A stretch of 6,290 nt of DNA from contig JBBRHH010000375.1 of assembly GCA_038222915.1 (NCBI GenBank), positions 1 to 6,290 of the forward strand, read 5' to 3'. Below, one piece after another: positions 1-5,797 of the stretch (positions are counted from its first letter, which is position 1; each line of letters opens with the position of its first letter). The stretch is from JBBRHH01 sp038222915. GTDB taxonomy: Bacteria > Planctomycetota > Phycisphaerae > Tepidisphaerales > Tepidisphaeraceae. The notes beneath the pieces were generated by a model. The model had not been told where the DNA came from and did not search any database. It was given only the letters and a program-made list of their open reading frames with translations. The position numbers and the translations under genes are program-made.

Positions 1-2711
1 GAAGATCCTTCTGTCGCTGTCGCTCCGTCAGGATGGGGGTGGTGGTCGGGGAGGAGCAGGCCGAAGATGGCCATGGTTTGGGCCTGGGTGGAGACTACGC
101 CTTCGTCCATGGTGATGGCGAAGTTGGCGTCTACGAAGTTGTAGAGGAGGGCAAAGTCGGGGCGGAGCTTTGGCCAGGCGGTCTGGGGGACGTTGAAGTC
201 TTCGCAGGATTGGAGGGGGCCTTCGACCTGGATGCCGGGGACGACTTCGCCGAAGTGGCTGTAGCGACTGTTGTGGAGGGGGGCGTGGACGGCGCGGGAG
301 CCGAGGCCGGTGATGTAGCTGAGATTTAATGGGTTTGCGCCGAGGGTGTTGTCGCAGGTGCGGATGATCCACTGGCGATACTTGTCGTCGTTGGTGAGCT
401 TCCAGGCCCAGACGATGGGCGGGAGATAATTTTCGTAGGCGCCGGTGCCCCAGTTGATGGGGACCCAGGGGTGGCGGATGAAGGCGTAGGCCATCTTTGA
501 GGATTGCTGGATGTAGAGGTCGGCCTGCGCGGTGATGGCGGATTGGACTTGACGCTGGATCTTTGGGTCGGTGAGTTTGGCGTCGCAGTTGGCGTAGGCG
601 TAGGCGGCCGGGGCCTGGTTGTATTTTTGATACGACTCCATTTCGGCGTTGGGGCTGGCGGACCAGACGCAGGCTTCGAGGAAGTCTTTGTTGAAGGCGG
701 CTTCGCCTGTGGTGTGAAGCAACTGGGCGGCGGCGTAGGCGCGGGGGTCGGTGAACTGTTCGTGCTGCTGAAGAGCGTCGGTGGTTTTGGGTGGATTTTT
801 GTTGGCCCAGTCGTAGGCGCGGCGGGCGCGGGCCAGGAAGTCGTCGGCTTCTTTATCTTTGCCGACGGCTCGCCAGAGTCGCGCGGCCTGCGCCATGGTG
901 CCGGCGAATTGGAAGGAGCCGACGGCGTCCTTGGCGTAGGCGTAGTCGCCCTGGTCGTCGAGCTCCACGGTCTGGATCAGGTTGGGATCGCCTTTGGATT
1001 CGGTGCCGTTGTGGACGCCGCCGTCGGTGTCCTGGAGGGCGATCCAGAGGCGCATGGCCCAGGCGGCTTCGTCGAGGATGTCGGGGATACCGTTTTTGTT
1101 TTCGGGGATGTTGAGCTGGCCGTCGTAGAATTTTTTGGGGCCGATCTCGTAGGCGTCCATGAGTTTCTGGGCGACGTCGAGATGGGAGCGCGGGTTGTAG
1201 TCGCCGGCGTCGTGGTGGCCGCCGGTGGCCTGGATGAGGGGGGCGTTGGGGATCGCCTTGCCGGGGAGGTCTTTCAACTGGTGCTTTTGATCGTGGAGCT
1301 GGCTGGTGGGGATGAGGCCTTTGTCGTGGCAGGCGATGCGATGCCAGAGGGAATAGGGGGGCTTTTGCTCGATGCCGCAGCGCTGGGCGAGGACGCCGGC
1401 GGATTGGATTTCGAAGGCGGTGCGGTAGACGTCGTCGGCGATGGTGAAGGGGAGGCTGCGGCCGACGGAGTCGATGGTGAGGTAGTAATGGCCGGGCGTT
1501 TTGAAGGGGGTGAAGTCGAGAACGTAGACGTTTTCGCCGGAGTGGTCGATTTTGTAGACGCCTTCGTTTTTGTCTCCCGACTTGTGGATGAGTTTTGATT
1601 TCGCGGTGAAGGCGATTTTGTTGTCGGCGGCGGAGCAGAGGTGGAACTCGGGTGGCTCGGGGAAGAGGAGGGCGGGGCCGCCTGGAGCGGGGGCGGCGGG
1701 CTTTTCGGGGAAGGAGCCCATCCAGCGGCCGAGGTAGGCGATTTTTACGGGGGAGTCGGGGAGGTAGCCGACCTGGTTGACCTTGATGGAGTTGGTGATA
1801 GTGGTGTGGGCGTTGAAGACGAGGGCGGCTTTTTGTGCGGCGGTGGTGATTGTATTTGCTACGGTCACTTCGATCTTGTCGCCGTCCTCCAGCGGTTTAT
1901 CGAGTTGAAGGAAGATGTCGTGCTGGGGAAGGGCGGGCATGGGCCAGGCGCCGTTGGGGATGTAGGTATCGACGCGGGAGAGGCGGCCGATGGCGAGGGG
2001 TTTGGTGGATTTGCCGGCGATGGTGATGGTGTAGTTGGAGAGGTCGTTGGCGGCGGCGGGGGAGAAGTTTGGGCCGAACTCGAGGCGGAGGAGGCCGGCT
2101 CCGACGGATTCGATCTGGCGGAGGCCGAGGACGGCAGCGTCGATTGAGTCGTGGGCGGGGTCGTCGTGGGCGGGGTCTTCGGCGATGGGCGGGGCGTGCT
2201 GGAGGATAGGCTCTGCGCAGTGGGCGGCGGTGACCATTGCGCCATCCGCGCCCTGGGCGATGAGGAAATAATCTTCGTTGAACTGGAACGGGTGGGGGAT
2301 TTTCAGGGTGACTACGGTGCGCTCGAAGCGCGGGATGGAGGCGCCTGGCGGGGCCGTGCATTCGAGCACTTTGGTGACTGTAGCTTCTGTCGGGGTGACG
2401 AATTTCTCGTAGGCGTAATGTTCATCGCTGAAGCTGACGATGCGGTAGGCTTTTGGGTTGGCGATGGCGGGGCCGGCGCTTGCGCCGATGATGGCTTGGA
2501 TGGTGTCCTTGTCGACGCGGCGGGCGGTGCGGAGGCCCAGGGAGGTTCGGATGGGGAGGCGGTTGTCGGGGAGGGCGCGGAATTCTTCTACGGTTGTTGG
2601 CGGGATTGCCGCGGGGGTTGTTGTTGGGGTTGCTGCCGGGGCGGAGGCGCTGATGCAGAGGGCGCAAAAGAAGACGATAGAGAACGGCGTGCGGAAGCGC
2701 GATCGCGGCAT
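1..2711 (-). CDS. Secreted family 9 glycoside hydrolase (cellulase type), C-terminal end beyond window
   Basis: Likely secreted enzyme cleaving beta-1,4-glucan (GH9, mostly endoglucanases). It is open for 903 codons and leaves the window at its 3' end. The start at 2711 has AAGGAG nine bases upstream. Residues 1-24 look like a signal peptide (RSRFR, a hydrophobic core, then SASA before PAA). Residues about 40-300 appear beta-rich but I recognise no family there. Residues about 307-425 are a CelD_N-type Ig-like domain opening with IKVNQVGYLPDSP. The catalytic domain runs from about 429. GGHHDAGDY carries the expected catalytic Asp pair, D501 and D504. SYITGLGSR followed by PLHNSR (798-816) matches the first GH9 signature region. 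FVDANFAITMDEGVV matches the spacing of the second, with proton-donor E870 expected. Only 33 residues follow E870, so the catalytic domain is essentially complete. Codons are strongly C-ending. No carbohydrate-binding module is visible. Exact substrate (cellulose, other beta-glucan, oligosaccharide) is not decided. Confidence 0.92.
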   Translation of the reverse strand, partial: MPRSRFRTPFSIVFFCALCISASAPAATPTTTPAAIPPTTVEEFRALPDNRLPIRTSLGLRTARRVDKDTIQAIIGASAGPAIANPKAYRIVSFSDEHYAYEKFVTPTEATVTKVLECTAPPGASIPRFERTVVTLKIPHPFQFNEDYFLIAQGADGAMVTAAHCAEPILQHAPPIAEDPAHDDPAHDSIDAAVLGLRQIESVGAGLLRLEFGPNFSPAAANDLSNYTITIAGKSTKPLAIGRLSRVDTYIPNGAWPMPALPQHDIFLQLDKPLEDGDKIEVTVANTITTAAQKAALVFNAHTTITNSIKVNQVGYLPDSPVKIAYLGRWMGSFPEKPAAPAPGGPALLFPEPPEFHLCSAADNKIAFTAKSKLIHKSGDKNEGVYKIDHSGENVYVLDFTPFKTPGHYYLTIDSVGRSLPFTIADDVYRTAFEIQSAGVLAQRCGIEQKPPYSLWHRIACHDKGLIPTSQLHDQKHQLKDLPGKAIPNAPLIQATGGHHDAGDYNPRSHLDVAQKLMDAYEIGPKKFYDGQLNIPENKNGIPDILDEAAWAMRLWIALQDTDGGVHNGTESKGDPNLIQTVELDDQGDYAYAKDAVGSFQFAGTMAQAARLWRAVGKDKEADDFLARARRAYDWANKNPPKTTDALQQHEQFTDPRAYAAAQLLHTTGEAAFNKDFLEACVWSASPNAEMESYQKYNQAPAAYAYANCDAKLTDPKIQRQVQSAITAQADLYIQQSSKMAYAFIRHPWVPINWGTGAYENYLPPIVWAWKLTNDDKYRQWIIRTCDNTLGANPLNLSYITGLGSRAVHAPLHNSRYSHFGEVVPGIQVEGPLQSCEDFNVPQTAWPKLRPDFALLYNFVDANFAITMDEGVVSTQAQTMAIFGLLLPDHHPHPDGATATEGS
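2148..2177 (-). repeat. 15-bp perfect tandem duplication inside the GH9 gene
   Basis: Two identical, adjacent 15-bp units (plus strand gtcgtgggcggggtc) encode DPAHD twice, residues 179-188. The unit is a multiple of three, so the frame is kept. It sits in the unassigned N-terminal part, probably in a linker, and looks like a recent slippage event. Confidence 0.85.
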
Positions 2712-2949
2712 TGGGTTGGTCTCCTTGATATAGACGGTAGCACGTGATTTCTTTGGTGTTGCGGATGAGGGGTTTGGTGTGGGTGATGCTGGGGTGGTTT
2801 CGATGCTGGAAATGTGCGGTGCTGGAGACAGAAAAAGTGGCGCTGTTTTGCGTGCGCAATTGAGTTGGATGTCGGTTTGGCGGGGGGCGTTCGTCGCAAG
2901 TGCTTGTTTGGACGATGATTGGGTTGCGACGGGGGTGGCGATTGGTCGT
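2712..2949. other. Upstream region of the GH9 gene, no other gene seen
   Basis: This noncoding stretch should hold the promoter and leader of the minus-strand GH9 gene, but I see no clear -35/-10 pair. The plus strand is extremely G over C: in 2761-2820 there are 30 G and 5 C. The short frames here look like low-complexity artefacts of that skew. Confidence 0.5.
2721..2726 (-). promoter_or_regulatory. Ribosome binding site of the GH9 gene
   Basis: The minus strand reads AAGGAG nine bases before the ATG at 2711, a near-consensus Shine-Dalgarno at normal spacing. It fixes the start that exposes the signal peptide. Confidence 0.75.
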
Positions 2950-3059
2950 TTCAAACCGACCACTAACCGACCACCAACCGACCTGTGACCGACCACCAAT
3001 CGACCATCAACCGACGTGTAACCGACCAGAAAACGACTACTAACCGACCACCAACCGAC
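2950..3059. repeat. Ten-unit tandem array with exact 11-bp period
   Basis: Ten consecutive 11-bp units, with no insertion or deletion, follow the consensus CACCAACCGAC. The last four bases, CGAC, and the A at unit position 6 are the same in all ten. The other positions vary, e.g. CTGTGACCGAC and GTGTAACCGAC. An inverted half copy (GGTCG at 2944-2948 against CGACC at 2957-2961) marks the left edge. A period that is not a multiple of three argues against coding. Eleven bases is about one helical turn, so the conserved CGAC would recur on about the same DNA face, as a binding array might. Slippage of a minisatellite explains it equally well. Confidence 0.9.
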
Positions 3060-3153
3060 GTGGGGGGAGAATGCTGATTTCGGAGTGCAGAAGGTTGGGT
3101 CGTTTCGAAATTTTGAGACGTTGGAGGAGGGAGGGGAATAAGAGGGATTCTCG

Positions 3154-3177
3154 CGCAAAGGCGCAGTGGCGCAGACA
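3154..3177. repeat. Three-unit 8-bp degenerate repeat
   Basis: CGCAAAGG, CGCAGTGG and CGCAGACA follow each other directly. CGCA is kept in all three. It is short, but it sits between two 11-bp arrays and adds to the patchwork of this intergenic region. Confidence 0.55.
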
Positions 3178-3326
3178 AGAGACCAAGGGGGTGCAGAGTT
3201 GGAGCGATCGGGAGCGCGAAGTGTGCGCAAAATTGTGTTTGGGCTGGCCGAAATGGTGGGTGGGGAATTCAAGTGTTGGTGCGGACGATGTTTGTGATCG
3301 ACGGGCAGATTTTTTCTGTTCGAAAA

Positions 3327-3435
3327 ACCGACCCCAAAGCGGTCCTGGAACCTCCCTCCAACCTCCCCCGAATCTCCCCAAACCGACGTAAAATCTCCCC
3401 GTTTTGACCCTGCAATCTCCCCAAACCGACGGGGT
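3327..3435. repeat. Second 11-bp-phased array with about 22-bp higher-order unit
   Basis: The stretch divides into 11-bp steps with one 10-bp step: AACCTCCCTCC, AACCTCCCCCG, AATCTCCCCAA and so on. From 3371 the unit is about 22 bp. AATCTCCCC begins at 3371, 3392 and 3414. The 18-mer AATCTCCCCAAACCGACG is exact at 3371-3388 and 3414-3431. The ACCGAC core of the first array recurs at 3327, 3382 and 3425, which ties the two arrays together. Confidence 0.75.
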
Positions 3436-3436
3436 G

Positions 3437-3478
3437 CTTGAGGCTTGAAACTGGAGACTGGAAACTTGAGGATGAGGG
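3437..3478. repeat. Six-unit 7-bp tandem array
   Basis: CTTGAGG, CTTGAAA, CTGGAGA, CTGGAAA, CTTGAGG and ATGAGGG are contiguous heptamers sharing TG at positions 3-4 or 2-3 and a purine-rich end. It directly follows the 11-bp array. Heptamer arrays of this kind occur between genes in several bacterial genomes. No coding role is indicated. Confidence 0.7.
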
Positions 3479-3900
3479 GAGAAAACTCGCCGCTGTGATG
3501 TTGAAGCAAGAGCGGAGAGCGGGCGTCGGCGGCGTGGGTGACGGGTTGGGTCGTTGACGGCATGGTTTTGCTTCCTGCGTCTGGACTGGCCGATGTTTTT
3601 AGACTGAACAATACCCTATCATGCTTTGGTGGGCGGGTCAATGAAAGATCTTTGCTTGTTTGGAAGATTTTTGGGTTAGATGGTTGGAGTTTAGACTCGC
3701 GGGGACGGAGATTGGACTTGGAATTCTGGGAGTGGTTGAAGGCAGTGAGTTCGGGGCGTGAGGTTGGATGCGTGGGATGCAGGATTGTGGGGGTGATTTT
3801 TAGAATATGCGCTTTGCCGCCCCGTTTGAATTGTCGATTTTCTGACGCTGGTTGTGAGAGCTGGCCGGTTTCCGGTCGTCGATCGTTTCTTTTGGGCGTC
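3479..3900. other. Intergenic stretch without recognisable genes
   Basis: I find no gene, RNA or clear repeat here. A plus-strand frame open over 3538-4125 covers it, but it has no ribosome binding site, its product resembles no family I know, and it runs through the hairpins further right. I treat it as chance. Confidence 0.45.
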
Positions 3901-3992
3901 GCCTCGCTGCGCGAGGCCGGAGTGCTTCAGGACTTCGCTGCGCTGCGGTCACGGGTACGTGACAATGCTGCGCATTTCCTGTCGCTTCCTGA
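3901..3992. repeat. Structured intergenic element with nested inverted repeats
   Basis: A perfect hairpin GCCTCG-CTGCG-CGAGGC lies at 3901-3917. A second, GTCACG-GGTA-CGTGAC, at 3948-3963, is enclosed by TCAGGA (3927-3932) and TCCTGA (3987-3992). The nested symmetry suggests a REP-like or other dispersed palindromic element. Whether it is repeated elsewhere cannot be seen from one window. Confidence 0.5.
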
Positions 3993-4116
3993 CGCGGGGG
4001 TGTTACATCCGTGGTTTCTTAACCGTCCAGCGCTTGGACGATTGTGTCGCGTCGCTCGGGGTGGATGGTTTCTGCATGATGTGTTGGTGATCGGCTGGTG
4101 GGGCGGATTGGACCAT

Positions 4117-4150
4117 GGTTGCTGAAGCAACCCCGCCGCGCTGGGCGCGG
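4117..4150. repeat. Two adjacent perfect hairpins
   Basis: GGTTGC-TGAA-GCAACC (4117-4132) is followed after three bases by CCGCGC-TGG-GCGCGG (4136-4150). Both stems are six perfect base pairs with tight loops. No T-run follows on either strand, so this is not a standard intrinsic terminator. A REP-type pair is the alternative. Confidence 0.55.
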
Positions 4151-4281
4151 ACTGAGGTGTGGTGGGGGATGCTGTTTGGTTGGATATGGGCGTGGGGATT
4201 GTCGGAGCAGTCTTGTATGCGGCGGCATTGCTTCGAACGCACGATTGGGATAACGGCGTTTAGTTTTTCACTTCGCCATGC

Positions 4282-4322
4282 CCGGGGAGGGGTTTGGGCG
4301 GAAGGACGGAACGTCCCCCCGG
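4282..4322. repeat. Interrupted inverted repeat at the composition boundary
   Basis: CCGGGG (4282-4287) pairs with CCCCGG (4317-4322) around an inner stem GGACG-GAA-CGTCC (4304-4316). It lies just left of the change from G-skewed to balanced sequence. It could be a boundary palindrome or a weak terminator. Confidence 0.35.
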
Positions 4323-4323
4323 A

Positions 4324-4354
4324 TTGACAAAAATTATGAATGTCCCTCTTGTAT
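4324..4354 (+). promoter_or_regulatory. Possible weak promoter for the right-hand genes
   Basis: A perfect TTGACA at 4324-4329 is followed after 19 bases by TTGTAT (4349-4354). The spacing is long and the -10 is poor, so this is only a candidate for transcription into the plus-strand genes that follow. Confidence 0.2.
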
Positions 4355-4559
4355 CCCCCTTTGCCTTTCTGTCCCCTGTCCCTCTTTGCCTTTCGCAGTC
4401 CGAGTAGGCTGGAATAATGCGAGCGTTTTGGTGTTTCTCTTTTGATGTTCAGGTTGATGCGCCGCGCCAAATCCGCCGTATCTCAATTACTCTTCGCGTT
4501 ACCTGTCGGTAGTTCCGGTTTTATTTTTAGGAATACACGCCAATGCTCCGAACATTTCC

Positions 4560-4748
4560 TTGACGGCCGGTGGTTCGTCGCACTATAACTCACTCGGCTG
4601 CGGAAACCTCTTCGCAGTTGGCAACGCCCCGAAAGGGGCAAGTGGCTGCTCCAACGAGTTGTTCACCTGCTTTTACGCTGACGGCCAAAACTGTCAGTTC
4701 ACAACGCTGTCCGGACCAAACGTCCGAGGAAGTGTCCAATATGTCTGA
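4560..4748 (+). CDS. Possible small cysteine-containing protein overlapping the next start, maybe remnant
   Basis: The frame is open from 4458 to a TGA at 4746-4748. Its only usual start codon is the TTG at 4560, giving 62 aa with four cysteines (GCGN, SGCSN, FTCFY, NCQFT). It overlaps the next gene by eight bases (ATGTCTGA), an arrangement typical of translational coupling. Upstream in the same frame the translation ends in a hydrophobic run closing with GIHANA, like the end of a signal peptide. The frame shifted by one base has ATGs at 4445 and 4457 and the missing n-region (MRRAKSAVSQLLFALPV). A one-base shift near 4510 would join them. So this may be a decayed secreted peptide gene, a leader peptide, or chance. 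It shares the GN-x4-GNAP-x-G motif with the short frame before the second paralogue. Confidence 0.3.
   Translation: MTAGGSSHYNSLGCGNLFAVGNAPKGASGCSNELFTCFYADGQNCQFTTLSGPNVRGSVQYV
4626..4639 (+). repeat. GNRA-loop hairpin in the leader of the first paralogue
   Basis: GCCCC-GAAA-GGGGC is a perfect 5-bp stem with a GAAA tetraloop, about 100 bases before the ATG at 4741. A similar hairpin stands before the second paralogue at 5777-5790, so it may be functional RNA. It also encodes the NAPKG part of the shared peptide motif. Confidence 0.5.
4726..4732 (+). promoter_or_regulatory. Ribosome binding site deciding the 4741 start
   Basis: GAGGAAG stands eight bases before ATG 4741. The frame is also open further upstream with a GTG at 4570, but that adds 57 low-complexity Ser/Thr/Pro-rich residues and has no such site, so 4741 is preferred. 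Confidence 0.65.
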
Positions 4749-5418
4749 GCATGACCGTAGACGGAGGCTGGTTGCGGAGAAAAGCGAGGGTGCTGCTCTT
4801 AAATCTGCAACATTCAAAGCTTTGGCTGAAGCTGAAGTTGCTAACGCTGCTGCGTCTAGGATGATGGCAGTTCTCAGAACTGAATCTGAAACAAGGGCCG
4901 CTGTATCCTCCGCGCTTTATGAAGCCGCAGGGATAGCTACACCATCGAAGAATCCGGACGAACGCATTGCGATTCCGAAACAGTTCGTCGATCCGACCTC
5001 CCCAAAGCATGTTGTCACAGAGATCGAGGCCAACGCGAAGACGGTGAATTGGGAAGCGTCACAGCTCTCCAATCGCATTGAACAGTTCCAAGCGTGGCTG
5101 AATTCGTTAGCGGGTCGCGTGAAGACTCAGTACTGGACATGCGTTGACGACCTCGGAAATGAATTCGGAATGAAGCTCGACCGCGCAGGCAAAGAGTGGG
5201 CGCTGTACTACGCTTTCACTCACGGTGATCAAGCCCCGGACTGGTTCGTTTTGGCCGAAGCGAACATCGAAACAAAGTTGCGCGCGATCGCTATGTTTCC
5301 GGAGTTCCTCAAGAAAATGCGCGATGCGCAGCTCGACCGCGCAAAGGAAATGGCGAAAGCCACCGAACAATTCGATATCTTTGCGAACGCAATCGGAATG
5401 AAAGGGGAGGCGAAGTGA
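4741..5418 (+). CDS. Unrecognised 225-aa protein, first of two tandem paralogues
   Basis: I do not recognise the family. No signal peptide or membrane segment is visible, so a cytoplasmic protein is likely. Residues 1-60 are charged and Ala-rich, probably helical. Residues 92-124 form an amphipathic helix with a clean 4-3 pattern (I95, A99, V102, A106, L109, I113, F116, L120, L123), suggesting a coiled coil or helical packing. Residues 125-161 look beta-rich and hold W132, W153 and the string GRVKTQYWT. Residues 172-218 are again helical and end in FANAIGMK. The start is chosen by the GAGGAAG site. It also gives shared residues the same numbers as in the gene at 5798 (VVT 91-93, WLN 119-121, GRV 125-127, YWT 131-133). 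The last codons contain GGGGAGG (5404-5410), which could serve a following frame. GC is near 50 percent, unlike the GH9 gene. A nucleic-acid, toxin-antitoxin or phage role is not indicated by any motif. Confidence 0.8.
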   Translation: MSEHDRRRRLVAEKSEGAALKSATFKALAEAEVANAAASRMMAVLRTESETRAAVSSALYEAAGIATPSKNPDERIAIPKQFVDPTSPKHVVTEIEANAKTVNWEASQLSNRIEQFQAWLNSLAGRVKTQYWTCVDDLGNEFGMKLDRAGKEWALYYAFTHGDQAPDWFVLAEANIETKLRAIAMFPEFLKKMRDAQLDRAKEMAKATEQFDIFANAIGMKGEAK

Positions 5419-5419
5419 A

Positions 5420-5716
5420 ATGGGCCTCCAACAAAAGCGACCGTTGGCCACTCAACGAGTTCTGCGTCGTGCCTGTTATTGTGCGATGTCCTTTGCGCCC
5501 GCGCATCTAATCCTGATCTGCATTTTTCCTCAGATTTCAATCCACAGCCTTATCTCGTCATCATGCATTTCCTATGCAGGTTTTGTCGCGCTCTTCACCG
5601 GATCGCCACCGATGCCAGTCAAAATTGTTATCGATGCACTGCGCGCACGATGGGAGATTCACAACGACAAATCCGGTGAGGAACAGGTTAACTTGGAAGA
5701 CGAGGATTTGTCTTGA
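5420..5716 (+). CDS. Possible 98-aa protein directly after the first paralogue
   Basis: The ATG at 5420 lies one base after the TGA of the preceding gene, with GGGGAGG (5404-5410) nine bases upstream, so coupled translation is plausible. The middle (about residues 22-60) is hydrophobic and could be a poor membrane segment. The end, from MPVKIVIDAL to a Glu/Asp-rich tail, looks most protein-like. Against it, the first third has mixed composition and the other two frames also give protein-like stretches over the same DNA: WASNKSDRWPLNEF from a GTG at 5415, and NPDLHFSSDFNPQPYLVI around 5510. The region may be a frameshifted remnant rather than an intact gene. No family is recognised. Confidence 0.35.
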   Translation: MGLQQKRPLATQRVLRRACYCAMSFAPAHLILICIFPQISIHSLISSSCISYAGFVALFTGSPPMPVKIVIDALRARWEIHNDKSGEEQVNLEDEDLS

Positions 5717-5725
5717 CAGCAAAGT

Positions 5726-5794
5726 GTGATTGAACTACGGTCCTCAGAGCACGGCAACATTGTCGTGGCTGGCAATGCCCCTTACGGGGTTTAG
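5726..5794 (+). CDS. Possible 22-aa leader peptide before the second paralogue
   Basis: A GTG at 5726 opens a 22-codon frame ending in TAG at 5792-5794. That stop is immediately followed by GTG ATG, the start area of the next gene. The peptide contains GNIVVAGNAPYG, matching GNLFAVGNAPKG encoded before the first paralogue: 25 of 36 bases are identical, and three of the differences are silent third-position changes. No clear ribosome binding site is seen. It may be coding or only a conserved RNA hairpin. Confidence 0.22.
   Translation: MIELRSSEHGNIVVAGNAPYGV
5777..5790 (+). repeat. Hairpin directly before the second paralogue start
   Basis: GCCCC-TTAC-GGGGT forms a stem of four G-C pairs plus a G-T pair, ending seven bases before ATG 5798. 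It corresponds to the hairpin at 4626-4639. If formed in the RNA it would sit where a ribosome binding site is expected, so initiation may depend on translation arriving from the upstream frame. Confidence 0.45.
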
Positions 5795-5797
5795 GTG

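Larger units (their letters stand above)
4151..4440. other. Intergenic stretch spanning the composition change
   Basis: No gene is supported here. It holds the inverted repeat around 4304-4316 and a short pyrimidine-rich repeat: TGTCCCTCTT at 4341-4350 and 4377-4386, and CTTTGCCTTTC at 4359-4369 and 4384-4394. To its left the plus strand is mostly G-rich and overall GC is high. To its right GC falls towards 50 percent and the skew disappears. Confidence 0.45.

Noticed and set aside
504..2747. Long Gly/Val-rich plus-strand frames opposite the GH9 gene
   Set aside because: They are antisense shadows created by the C-ending codons of the GH9 gene, whose minus-strand frame carries the real motifs without interruption.
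2950..3478. CRISPR array
   Set aside because: Units of 7-11 bp are directly adjacent with no spacers, there is no 25-40 bp repeat, and no cas gene is seen.
3538..4125. 195-codon plus-strand open frame in the repeat-rich region
   Set aside because: No ribosome binding site, composition unlike both real gene sets in the window, no recognisable motif, and it passes through several perfect hairpins.
4117..4150. Intrinsic transcription terminator
   Set aside because: The stems are strong but neither is followed by a T-run on either strand, and no gene ends nearby.
4003..4470. 155-codon minus-strand open frame
   Set aside because: The product is a mix of Arg, Ser and Pro with no domain pattern. 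It spans the hairpins and the composition boundary, and no start signal is seen.
5107..5540. Minus-strand open frames opposite the first paralogue
   Set aside because: They lie antisense to a gene supported by a ribosome binding site and by conservation with its paralogue.
4602..5797. Integron cassettes with attC sites before each paralogue
   Set aside because: The paired hairpins and tandem small genes suggested it, but I find no matching RYYYAAC and GTTRRRY core boxes at the ends of the repeated block and no integrase gene in the window.
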